Below, piece by piece: positions 1-10,569 of a stretch of DNA of 64,000 nucleotides; the first letter of the stretch is position 1; each line of letters begins with the position of its first letter. Both the position numbers and the translations under genes were made by a program. The stretch is from Sphagnum compactum (taxonomy: Eukaryota > Bryophyta > Sphagnopsida > Sphagnales): the NCBI GenBank assembly GCA_965153455.1, contig OZ234503.1, forward strand, positions 10,359,118-10,423,117, given 5' to 3'. The notes beneath the pieces were generated by a model. The model was not told the DNA's origin. It was given only the letters and a program-made list of their open reading frames with translations, and did not search any database.

Positions 1-41
1 TAAGTCTGTCTGTGCGTCTGTCTGACACAACAATTCTGCTG

Positions 42-111
42 CAATTCTATGGCAGAACCGGCCTCTGCATTTTCTATGGCAGAACCGGGCAATGCATTTT
101 CTATGACAGGG
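42..111. repeat. Short tandem repeat, about three 26-27 bp units
   Basis: The phrase TTCTATGGCAGAACCGG occurs at about 45-61 and 71-88, and a degenerate form (TTTTCTATGACAGGG) at 97-111. This is a small direct tandem repeat. It runs straight into the G-rich stretch that follows. No coding function is seen. Confidence 0.8.
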
Positions 112-114
112 TTT

Positions 115-300
115 GGTAACGGGGCGGGCGGGGGCCAGCACGGGGCGGGAAGTTAATTATATATAACAGGGGAACGGGGGGGGGGATCAACAGGTTAAAA
201 AATCGGAGTGGAAAATGCGAAGGACGGGGGGGGGTCGACGGGGTAAAGAACCGGAGTGGGCAATGGGAAGGACCGGGTGGGGGGGAGCTCGACGGGTGCA
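115..300. repeat. G-rich minisatellite, ~51-bp units
   Basis: Two similar units follow each other. Each has an A/G-rich stretch ending in GGAGTGG, then AATG.GAAGGAC and a run of 7-10 G followed by TCGACGGG or TCAACAGG. The + strand has many G runs of 4-10 separated by short loops, so G-quadruplex formation is plausible. The proline-rich minus-strand reading frame across it is just the translation of the C runs and is not called as a gene. Confidence 0.7.
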
Positions 301-427
301 TTATGCACCGGGTTCACAGTAGTAATATATAAGAGCCTTACAACAAAAATCACATATAAATCAACTCATGTTCATTAAATCCTTATTATATTATGGATTG
401 AAGGGTGTTTTACACTAGAGGGCTTGG

Positions 428-1078
428 GGGGTGTAAGTACAATTGGGTGGTACCACTAAAAACCACATCATGGAATGGTCAAAGAACAAAAATTGGCCAA
501 ATAATATTCCTAAGCCATTTTTTTAAAATGTTTTCATAATAAAAAATGTTTTTTTCTCATTTTTAATTATTGCATACCAAAGTATATGGCTTGAAGTTTT
601 CATTACACTAAAAAAAGGTGGAAATCGTTACATATTTATATTCCTTATTGATGTGGCCCTTTCAAGAATCAAGTTCCTAGACTTTGAAAATTCATAACTA
701 AATTATACCTACTAAAATCATTTCTCAATGAAAATATCAAATATAATACCATCTAAACTACCTTAGAAAATTATATCCACAAAAAAAACCCCAAACATTG
801 TTTGAAAAGTGTTCCTAACTAAAAAGTTCAAGGAAAACAACCACTATGACATTGTTGAAACTTTGTGTGAATGTAATGAATCTAGGAACATCAAAATTCA
901 AAATATTTTTTACATTGTTAAAATTTCAAAATCTATACAACCTAATTAATGTATTCAACAAAAAAATTTATTGAAAACCTTTCTTTATGTGTTTCCTATA
1001 TTTTTCCAAAGTTTAATGGGTCCTAAAAAATGAAGGTCTCACGTTCTTAGTGGTACCACCCAATTATACTTACACCCT
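428..1078. mobile_element. Miniature inverted-repeat element (MITE-like), ~650 bp
   Basis: The left end (428-459) reads GGGTGTAAGTACAATTGGGT and continues GGTACCACTAA. The reverse complement of the right end (1048-1078) reads GGGTGTAAGTATAATTGGGT and continues with the same GGTACCACTAA. These form a terminal inverted repeat of about 30 bp with a single mismatch. The inside is AT-rich and has no open frame. The TIR may extend outward in weaker form, since GTTTTACA-like sequence sits on both outer sides. I could not define a target-site duplication, so the superfamily is not assigned. Confidence 0.75.
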
Positions 1079-1844
1079 AGGGTGGCCTATAAAACTTCAT
1101 GATACCCTAATTTTTTGGGTGAGCCCATGGGAAAACTCAAGAGCCAGAGCTCAAAGGCCTTTGTTCATAGTGCAAACCCAATTTGGATCATAGAGCAAAC
1201 CACCATAAAGTGAACACAATTTCCATGTTTTATTTGGAAATGTGATTGCCCTAACTTTTTATTCATCTCCTTTCTTTCCATGAAGCAAGCTATTGCATGA
1301 ATTTAAAGCCTCAACTTAAAGCCTAGAAATGGAACTTGGGATGGTAAAATGTTTTTTCACCTATATACATGCAAAATAAAACCTAAGAATTGAACCACAA
1401 AATGAATGTTATTAAAAATAAACTTAGAAGCAAACATGGGGATGAATATAAGCATTCATCTTTATTATGGATGAATGAATTTTTTCATTCATTTGATGTA
1501 TGGATGAATTTTTTTTGAATTTACATGTTTTTAATATATAGAACTTCCATTAAATTATGGATGAATGTTTTTTTTATCATTAAATTTTTATCGAATTTTT
1601 TTTCTCCTAATTTTAATTAACTAGAGCTTCATGAAACACAATGTAATTATATATGATATAACATTTGTTCAATAATATAATGTAAATTCCATTATAAATT
1701 TAATTGATGGCTATGGTTTAAAGTGCCATTATTTTCATATTTTTAAGTATATTACTATTGTTATGCTAACATCCACCCCATGGTCGTTGTTTTTTTTTTT
1801 CCAAACATAATTTTATTTTTAATTTTTTTCCAATGCAAACTAAC

Positions 1845-2150
1845 CCAGTGTTGATGACATTGGGTTTTTTCCGTCTCCAAAGGTGCCACAATTTTTGTCA
1901 AATCTAACTAGTGTTGTTGATAATGATGGGTTTTGAATGCTTTAAGTATCTTTAAACTACATAATGTCATTGATGACAATGGGTTTTTAAAATAAATTAA
2001 AATTTAATTTTAAGCACCTTAATTAGCTTTCTTCAAACAACCTACTATCATAAATGACAATGGGGTTGTTTTTAATTATTATTTTCAATGCGCCCTAAGA
2101 ATTCACAAAGTACATATATAATGTTGACAACAATGGGGGCGGGGGGAGGT
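1845..2150 (+). repeat. Degenerate tandem repeat around TGATGACAATGGG
   Basis: Variants of TTGATGACATTGGGTTTT occur at about 1850, 1915, 1968, 2055 and 2122, spaced 55-85 bp apart. The spacers are T-rich and variable, so this is an old, eroded minisatellite. The last unit ends in a G-rich run (GGGGGCGGGGGGAGG). Confidence 0.5.
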
Positions 2151-3084
2151 TTAACACTCATCCCATGACAATAATTTTTTTATAAAAAAATTAAAATTAT
2201 TCTGGTCCCATCATCATATTTTCCCCTATAGTCACATTATACATCATTATTGAATGACATTCAAGTTTGGATATTAATACTTGGACAACAAATGAAGATG
2301 AACATAGATAATTTTAATTAATTTATCTTCCAATCATGGATGAATTTCATCTAATTATTTATTTATTTGATCCAAATCAGAAATGTGTTTCATCCATAAA
2401 AAAATAACACTCATATATATGAAATCATTCATCTATCAACACATTCATCCATGTAGGTGGATTAAAATCACATTTAACTTTGAGTTACAAGCTCAAAGCT
2501 CGAAGCTTAAGTTTTATCCTCATGCACAAGCCTTCTTCTAATTTCCATGTCTTATCATTTTGTTTTTCCTCTCTTGTTTTCTTCTCTTTCATTTTTATTT
2601 TTATTTTTTGTTTTTCTCCTTCTTTGCACCTTTTAAAGACAACCTTTCATCTTGGAAAAATTTGACTCCATCCTTATAATTTTGAGTACTATACATCATG
2701 TGAATAGCCTTCCATGGCTAGAAAAAAAAACTTTGTGAAAAAAATCTAACAACAAATTGAACTATGAATAAACAACTTTAGTGCAAAAAGTTTCAAAACC
2801 TATTTGACCTTCGAAAAGATGATCTCTTTTTATTATTGGCTTTAAAGTTTAAAGGCAATAATTTTGGAAGGCTAAAGCTACCAAAATTTCCTTCCAACTT
2901 TACCTTTCAAAACAATTCATAAACGATAATAAAATACCATAAACACTACAAGGAATCTTTTCCATTTCAACCCATGCGTTTGCAACTTTTGTTCAATTAT
3001 TTTTGTGACTACAAATGTGATTGTCCTTTATGGCACTTAGTGAAAACAACTTGTAATTGCATAAACAACTACAAAGTGGTTTGT

Positions 3085-3100
3085 AGTTGCATATGCAACT
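3085..3100. repeat. Perfect 16-bp palindrome
   Basis: AGTTGCATATGCAACT is its own reverse complement. It lies in a patch where TTGTAGTTG/CAACTACAA words alternate on both strands, which is why overlapping reading frames appear on both strands here. It could be chance structure in low-complexity DNA. Confidence 0.7.
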
Positions 3101-4220
3101 TATATTTGCGACTAATGTTGATTTGGATGAAAATGAAGATGAAAAATACACTAATATCATCCTTTTTTGTGGCATCCTAAAATAAATGAAAATGTAGTTG
3201 TTTCTATGACTTGGAAGGTGGTTCACAAACTATTGGACACCACAAAGGTGTGATCACAGTCAAATCATGTTGAATGACCGAAAAACTATCAATTTTTTCA
3301 AACATATTTATGTAATGCCACTTTAACGTCATGTTGATCAAGGAAATTTATGCTAAATGATTTATATAAGTGTTGAAGAATTCCAAAAAAATCATTTAAT
3401 TTAATAATTTGAGTTTTGGTTTTGCTTTTGAACTTTAACACCCCAAAATCAATTTTATAAAACACTAAGCTAAAGACTATTTTAATATAAAAATGTTGAT
3501 GGGAAATTTTTGGAAATTACGATAACCTATCATCCACATATGAAAAACACTCATAATTTAAAATTGTGGTACATGAATTTTTTTTAAAATTTAAAATTTC
3601 AATAATCACTTGCTAGATGTAAATGGGTCATAATGTGTATGACATATAAACAAAGTTTAAATTATGATACAAAAAACTAAAGCTTAAAGTAGTTATCATA
3701 TTTTAGCATGATTTGAAATTAACATCATTCAAATACTATTTCTGGACTCTCTATAGTTTTGTAACTTTCTTTCATTTGTGTGATACATAGGTGCAAACTT
3801 CTTATATTTTTGCTTCCATAATAGACTTATTCTTTCATTTGTGTGCTTCCATTTGTGTGAATTTGCATGGGTTCAAACTTCAAACTTCTTGTCCCTTTAA
3901 TGCCAATTGAAAAAGAGTAGGAATGGCCTACAAATTAACCCCAATATCCCACTACATATGGGTGTTTTTGTCTATCTACAAATAATAATTTTGCAACAAA
4001 AATTTCCAACCATATTGAAGCATTTTCAGAAAATATTTTGAAATTTATGCAAAATTTGATTTTTGCTACAAAATGCAATCCCAAAAGCCTAAACCCTAGT
4101 TGGATCCATGTAGACAAGACCTAGCCATTCATAGAACATGGACAATTTCGGTCACGCCATGTCCTGGGTGCAGACACCTAACGCTATTGGGTTGAAGGTC
4201 AAACAGGGTTCGATGATCGA

Positions 4221-4388
4221 ATTGTTGTAGAGGCTAACGATCGAATGGCTGGATGGGTTGGTGACCAAATGACTGTAGTGGTTAGTGAGCGAATGATTGG
4301 AATGGCTGGCAATCAAATAGTTGGAAGGGTTGGTGATTGAATGACTAGAAGCACTGGCAACGGAATGGCTAGACGGGTTGGCGACCAA
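4221..4388. repeat. Exact 24-bp minisatellite, seven units
   Basis: Seven consecutive units start at 4221, 4245, 4269, 4293, 4317, 4341 and 4365, all exactly 24 bp. They follow the pattern AT.G.T.GA.GG.T.G.GA.C.A. The units differ at many bases yet no unit has lost or gained a base. Read on the minus strand the period is 8 codons, giving Asn/Ser/His-rich octads such as VANPSSHS and VTNPSSHS in a 78-codon open frame (4152-4388). The preserved length and open frame could mean a former coding repeat, but no gene context supports one. Confidence 0.85.
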
Positions 4389-4789
4389 ATTCGGTCATAG
4401 GCTTGGACATGGACACATAAGAAGCATGTGGGTGATTGAGAAATTACTGAGGTGACCATAGGACTGTCGTGGGTGGCTGAAGGACTATGAGGAGGAATTC
4501 TCTAGTTGACCAAAGGGGGGGGACTCTTATAGGTGATCGAAAATGGGGGGTGATACATAAAGTGAGCGCTAGATGTTTTTCAATCAATTCCTAGCCTTGT
4601 TGGATCATTTCCGGTTTTAAGACTTTGATTGCAGTTACTACAATCAATGATTGGAACCTGTGAACCTTGGTTGCTTCATGCAATCAATGCTTGTTACTCA
4701 CCCCCCCCCTTGGGTAGGCTATATTTGTGGAGATTGTGCTTTTGCTTGTGCACTAGAGATTAAAAGGATGGTGAACCCATGATCATTGG

Positions 4790-5420
4790 TTGTAGTTGTG
4801 AAATTTGTTTCACAACTATAGGCATCCACCTAAACTCATTTTCACCCATCTCAAGGCTTGTGTACTTGTGTTTTAAGACCACAAAAGAATGGACCAAATG
4901 TTGGTTATGTGGAAGAAACTCATAATCAATTCTGCCACATCCAAGCAACATTGATTTTATTGATTGTTGTCATGGTACCGCAAGTTCACAAGTTTGAAAT
5001 GAGTGAATGCGAATAATGTAGATGGATGGCTAGGTCCATGTTCAAATGTATTCCCAAACCTATAAAAAAATGTGTTTATTAATTTCTTCTGTTTCATGAA
5101 TCTAACCATCCAGCTTAAACTCACTTTCATCCATACGTTGACAAGTGACTTGTAGTGGTGCCATGATGACAAAAGAGCGGGCCAATGCTGATTTTGTGGA
5201 ACATCTGTTTCATGAGTCTAACCAGCCGATTTAGACTCACTTTCATCCATACACTAACATGTGACTATAGTGGTACCATGATGACAAAAAAACATCTTTT
5301 CCTATTCGAAACAACATTGACTTGGTCTTTTACCATCATAGAACGCAAGTCTCGTGTCATCGATGAATGAATGTTAGTAATGTAGATGGATGATTAGGTC
5401 CATGGTAATAGATATTCTTT
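4790..5420. repeat. Diverged tandem duplication, ~117-bp offset
   Basis: The stretch starting CATGAATCTAACCATCC at 5094 is repeated at 5211 (CATGAGTCTAACCAGCC). Matching continues through ACTCACTTTCATCCATAC and CCATGATGACAAAA. A weaker related unit lies near 4800-4900 (CCACCTAAACTCATTTTCA). The phrase AATGTAGATGGATG is present at about 5014 and 5378. No gene is recognised. Confidence 0.65.
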
Positions 5421-6227
5421 AAAGTTAGAGCAATATCTTTCTACATATCAAGTCAAATTAACATTAATATTCCAATACAAGCCCATACATTAGAATTAAT
5501 GAGTTATAATGTTTAAGTCCAAGATAATTGCAATTTTGTTTACTTTCATTATGAAAAAACATATAAATATTTGCGTTTTGAATAATGTACTGTATTAAGT
5601 GGGAAATTATGTCATGTGGCTGGTCTTTTATTCTAAAGTGGTTTCGTGTGGGTTGGGTTTACCATCCATTTTTACATCGCTCAAGGAGAGCTTGTTGCAA
5701 TGTTAAGAAATAAAAAATGTTTGGTGAAAACAATTGACCATGGAACATGTAGTTTCTTGTCCATTACATATGGGCCATTGTCTAATGCTATCTTGAGACA
5801 TTCTTTTATTTTTTGGGATTGCAACTTGCTTTTTGTGCATTGTAAAATGGATGATAAACATACCCACAAAAGGCCACATCACATACAAAGACTTGCAGTA
5901 TGACATGGTTTGAACCCTAATAAAGTATCTTATACATAATGCAAATATTTAGAAACTATTCATCTTCACTATGATGGGTCACATGCAAGGAATCGATATT
6001 TGGCAAACACCAGGTGGATCAATGGTGACGTGAATGTTTTTTACTACTTAAAAGTTAGCACCACTTAGGCTCAAAATCTTACAACTTTCAAAGAATCCCA
6101 ACATGGGTTTTTACAAATCCCCATGTAGGTTGTTTCACATTGATATATTATGTAGCCCCTATTGTTTGACAAAAAGTTGATCGCAAGCTAAACTTAGGTC
6201 CTTTTGCTTGTAGCTGCTTACGACCTT

Positions 6228-6990
6228 GTAATCAAAATTCGGTCACATTTTGGACTTGGGTCATTTTTGCTACGACCCTTGTCCAGATTGTGACCAAAAT
6301 GAGGTCGTTAACTGAACCTAGGTTCATTTGACTACCACCCTTGTCTAGGTTGTGACTAAAATTTCGGTCACAGGCTAGACCTTATTTGTTTTTGTTGTGA
6401 CCCCTATTCATATTGCAACCAAAATTCGGTCGTAGACTAGACCTGGGTTGTTTTTGTTGCAAACTTGTCCAGATTATGATTGAAATTCGGTTGTAGGCTA
6501 AACCTTGTTTGTTTTGGTTGCGACCTTTATCCAGACTACCACTGAAATTTAGTCGTGGGCTAGACTTTGTTTATTCTATTTGCGACCTTTGTTTAACTTG
6601 CAACCAAAATTTAGTTGTGGGTTGGACCTTGTTTGTTTTAGTTGTGACCCCTATCTAACGTGCAACCAAAATTCGGTTGCAAGATGGACCTTGTTTGTTT
6701 TTTTATGCAACCCCTGTCTAGATTGTGACCGAAATTCAGTTGGAGGTTGGACCAGGATCTTCTTAGCTGTGACCACTGTCCAAAATAGGGCTAAATTTTG
6801 GTCATAGGCTAGACCTTGTTAGTTGGATGTGACCCCTATCCAGACTACTACTGAAATTCTATCCAAGATGGACTTGGGTCCTTTTGGTTGTGACCCTGTC
6901 TAGTTTGCAACGACTGAATTTCAGTCACAAGATGTACTAGGTCCTTTTGGCTATTGCCCCTGTCTAGCTTGTGACCAAATTTTGGGTACA
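6228..6990. repeat. ~62-bp minisatellite, about 13 degenerate units
   Basis: A core like GACCAAAATTCGGTCGTAGG recurs at about 6234, 6297, 6358, 6422, 6482, 6544, 6605, 6667, 6730, 6793, 6851, 6914 and 6974, spaced 60-64 bp apart. Between cores lie GGCTAGACCTTGTTTGTTTT-like and GTTGCGACCCCTGTCCAG-like stretches. The core itself is nearly palindromic (GACC.AAATT.GGTC). The short frames across it are repeat translations, not genes. Confidence 0.85.
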
Positions 6991-7533
6991 CTATTGAAAT
7001 ATTTTTGTTTCCACAATTTTTCTTTTGCATTAAGATATATATTTTTTATGTTAAATGGTAAGGCCACAATGTGACCCACCCCTTGTTTAATGAAGTTTAC
7101 CATGGTTTTATCATAATGAGGTCCCTAAAATAGAACGAAATTGATGAATCCCTGCCAAAATTGGAAAAAGTGAAGTGTATACATAATTCATTATAGAGTA
7201 GTTAATTTGGACACAAATGAGAATTTTCAATTCTCTATATTTTCATAAAGAAAAATGGAGGTCAACAATAGTACAAAATGAAATCCAATATAACAAAAAA
7301 AATGGTCATATGGAAAAGTGATATGTATAACCACACAATGTGGGTAGTGGCGACAAAATAACCTTGAATTCATATTCAACCCTATTCTAAATGGGAGTCT
7401 ACTTCTAAAGGCTTTGCTCACTCACATTGCCCCTACTACTACCTTCCCCACTTGCACAACTAACTGTCTTAAAGCACCATGGGTTGTGGTCTCAAAATCT
7501 TGGTTAAAATCTCTTGTAAACCATGGAGCGACT

Positions 7534-9420
7534 CTAGCCCTTGGAAGAGTTGGAACGTATGAGGGGCAATTTGGTTGAACAAACAATCTTGAGTTGCTTC
7601 ATACAAGGGTCAGCCATGGAATTAAAGGTTTGCTTTAATTGATTCTTGCAAACCCCTAGGTAACTCTTCAAGATTGAAAACATTTGTACAAATGACCTCC
7701 CCTTGTGAGTTGAACCACTTGCCATCCGGATGTGTTCCTTAGTGGAATTGCTTTTGCACCCTATTCCAATAGCCTTTGCAACTTGGCAAAAAAAATCTTG
7801 ACGTCCATCATTTGGGTTTGGGTACAAGGCATGGCAAGTTATACTCACCATGGTAGTGTCTTTTTCAAAATTGACAAAGCTTGCCACAAAATCTAATGCA
7901 TGGTAGACCATGCCTCCATTTCCATACAAGGTTGGTGCCCCATTTCTTCTTGTAGTTGGGTGCATTTTGAGTATTGTATTCCCAATGCGGTGGCATGCAA
8001 TGTTTTAGGTTGAACATTGCATAGAATCGGCTATGGAATGGTGTTCAACACAACACACAATGCCTATGTTGCACCATGAAGGGAATGATGCATTGAAGAT
8101 GGTACATGTGGGGACATCTGCCCAAAACTCACCCCCACTCTGGCCCATATGAGTTGAAGCAGATTAAGCAGGTGGTGCCATCATATGTGAAGGCTTGACG
8201 CATTGGCCAAAAAAGCCCACTTGGGCCATGTGGGGGTTGGGCTAACTTGTACTCCAATTCTAATTGCATATGGTTGGGCCAATCTATGTTATTGTTCCCA
8301 TTGCCTTGCTTAGGTAGGTCTTCATGAAACAATTCATTGACCCTTGGTTAGGATGTTAGGCCTTGTGTTTGAAGGGCCCCATCCTTTTGAAAATCCACAC
8401 TAATTTGTAGAAGTTCAAATTCAAATTGAACTTCTTTAGATGCAACCAAAATGCAAGTGGCTTTCCAATTGTGATATTAGATTTCCATGCATGTTTGCAT
8501 TGCACATTATTGTTCCAATTTTTTCTTGGTTTCTACTAGCTTTTGTTGGAGTTGTTCCATCTTCGAGGAATGGGATGATAATGCCTCTTGTTGACTTACA
8601 AGTTCATTTCCATGCTCCGAGCTTTTAACTTTCACATTCAATTGATCCAATTACTCTTGCAATTCAAGAACTTCACATTCAGTATTCTTGGCCCATGATT
8701 CCATAGTTTGCAAATGTCCCTGCAACTTAGTGACTTGCTCTTCTGCAAATTTGGCCCTGGCCTCTAGTTGTGCAACCTATGTCTGTGTTTGATGTTCTAC
8801 CTTTAGTCCAAACCCCCACCTCTCAGTGACATTCATAATGGCATCATGGAAGGTACTTGGGTCCACATCTTGGTTTGTTTGAACATCCTCAAACATGCCG
8901 AGAATAGCATGGTCAATATCTACTTCATTGTCATCACTATGAAAAAATCATGTCCATTACAACTAGGCTATCTAGTTGTAATCTAGTTTTATTAGACACT
9001 TTTTAGTTGTATCGGACATTTTTTAATCGCAACAGAAAAGTTGCAATGGACACAATTTTTTCATAATGCATGTGCATCAAAAGATACATTAATGGGAGTG
9101 GGCACCATTAGGGATCGTTTGGATCGAGAAGCTCCAAATGGACCGTTAAGGGGGTTTGGCCGAATTTCAATTGACCACGAACTTCTATTATGCAGATTTG
9201 GTTTCTGTTGTGGTCAAGACCTTGTTGGGATCTTGGACCAATCCATTTCAACACTCGAAGCCACCTCTGCATACACCATTTGGGCCATGTATAATGGCAC
9301 CATGTTGCATTTGAACTCTCGTGTCCCCCAAATAGCCAAATTGATATCTACTAATCACGATTTCATACGATGGTCCTTACAACTACTAAAATGGGCTGCA
9401 TTATTTTTGACATGAATGTC
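7534..9420 (-). pseudogene. Decayed coiled-coil / RING-H2 zinc-finger gene
   Basis: Reading the minus strand from 9420 down, coding-like sequence persists for nearly 2 kb despite stops. First comes an unrecognised stretch (9420-9040). Next is an acidic start near 8940 (HSDDNEVDIDHAILGMFED), then a heptad-rich region at about 8800-8480 (VAQLEARAKFAEEQVTKLQG, then KMEQLQQKLVETKKKLEQ) typical of a coiled coil. At 8173-7973 a C-x2-C (CLIC) is followed by C-x-H-x2-H-x2-C (CPHMYHLQC), ten residues, and C-x2-C (CVLC). That is the C3H2C3 RING-H2 pattern, followed by MPPHWEYN. In-frame stops interrupt every section, and a frame change occurs near 7970 before a 143-codon open stretch (7965-7534). RING-H2 proteins normally act as ubiquitin E3 ligases by family knowledge; this copy cannot make a protein. 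The parent gene is not identified. Confidence 0.6.
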
Positions 9421-9929
9421 ATGCATCTACATTGGCCAAAATTTCTTGATATGACACCAATCGACATATTGGTTTGCCACATAATGTGTTTAAGGGGTAC
9501 ACTTTGCCATCCATCGTGTGCCAACTAATTAAGATCTTCCAAAATTTCCCTGTTTAGGTTGTGCCTTTTACCTTTCGTTCATTTTCACATGCAGTTGATT
9601 TTAAATACTTATAATCTAAATTAAAATGCTCATTGGGAGTGTGTACGATGAATATTAGAGAGGCCAAACTAATGAAAGCTGGCAGCAATTGTCAAACGAT
9701 TGAAGAATTTGAACCTCAGTGGCTTCAAAGAATCCACCATTTTCTTCCAAGTGTAAGGCAATATTGTTCACAACACAGTCCTCACACATTGAAGAAGAAA
9801 GTGAAGTCAATTGGTGGGAATGTCAAGGTCCCACATTCTCTTCCCTCCTCTTCTCTCCTTGAGGACAGTTGGCACATGTGTTGAACTCTAATTGCCATGT
9901 TGGTAAAACAAAACAGTGCAATTAAGTTT

Positions 9930-10560
9930 AGGTCTTGCGATTGAATATGACTGAAAATGAACAGGTTTCGTCGGCAAAATGGACAAATTGCATTAGAGCC
10001 TGTCCACTTTCGATCGCAAGCTACACAATGCCATCGTGTATCATGCAACTGAAAGTAGATAGGTTGGGTCCCAAGTTGGAGGTAGTTGACCTGTCCAGCT
10101 TGCGACCCCTCCATATTCGGTTGGTTACAGGTTGGACAAGGGGGTGACCTGTCGAAAATGCGACTGAAGTTCTCCATTTATGGTAATATCTTCACCAGGG
10201 GACCAGTCCAAGCTGGGACCGAAAATGGAGACTTTTAGTCATAGCCTAGATAGTGGACCTGTCTAGCTTAGGACCAAAGTTTTGCATATTCGATCGCAAG
10301 TTGGACAAATAGTTGACATGTCTAGCTTGCGACCAAACTTCTCCATTTTTTGTTGCAAGTTGGATAGGGAAATTGGAGAACTTTAGTCGTTCTTGTTTAG
10401 GTCGTGACTGATTTTCGGCCGTTCTTAGTCTAAGTCGCAACTGATTTTTGGTCGCAGACCCCTATCCACATCATGATGTCATGAGTTGGATTGGGTTTAG
10501 GTTGCTTTCTAGACAAGGTGCAATGTCTCGTAATCGAAATTCGGTTGCCATCTAGTTTGG
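9930..10560. repeat. Array of palindromic-core repeats (GACCTGTCCAGCTTGCGACC type)
   Basis: Phrases such as GACCTGTCCAGCTTGCGACC, GACATGTCTAGCTTGCGACC and GGTCGCAAGTTGGACA-like forms alternate on both strands. They share words (TTCGGTTG, GCGACC, GGACAGG) with the array at 6228-6990, so the two are related. Spacing is irregular at 55-70 bp. A Cys-rich minus-strand frame overlapping it (9782-10177) is largely a translation of these repeats. Confidence 0.65.
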
Positions 10561-10569
10561 ACCAAAAAT

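Larger units (their letters stand above)
1100..4140. other. AT-rich intergenic DNA with no gene recognised
   Basis: The stretch holds only short frames of 60-80 codons without recognisable content, plus low-complexity A/T runs. Around 1440-1580 the phrase ATGGATGAAT recurs several times, with a CATTCAT complement nearby. I see no exon, RNA gene or transposase sequence. Confidence 0.6.

Noticed and set aside
101-301. 66-codon proline/serine-rich minus-strand frame in the first 300 bp
   Set aside because: It is the translation of poly-C runs in a G-rich minisatellite, and there is no gene structure around it.
5646-5906. Overlapping frames on both strands (85, 62 and 67 codons)
   Set aside because: They overlap antisense with no domain on either strand and no splice context.
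9782-10177. 131-codon minus-strand frame with C-P-T-C, C-V-A-C and C-P-F-C pairs resembling a zinc ribbon
   Set aside because: The Cys pairs come from the repeated GCGACC/GGTCGC words of the overlapping array, and spacing and context do not fit a known zinc-binding family.
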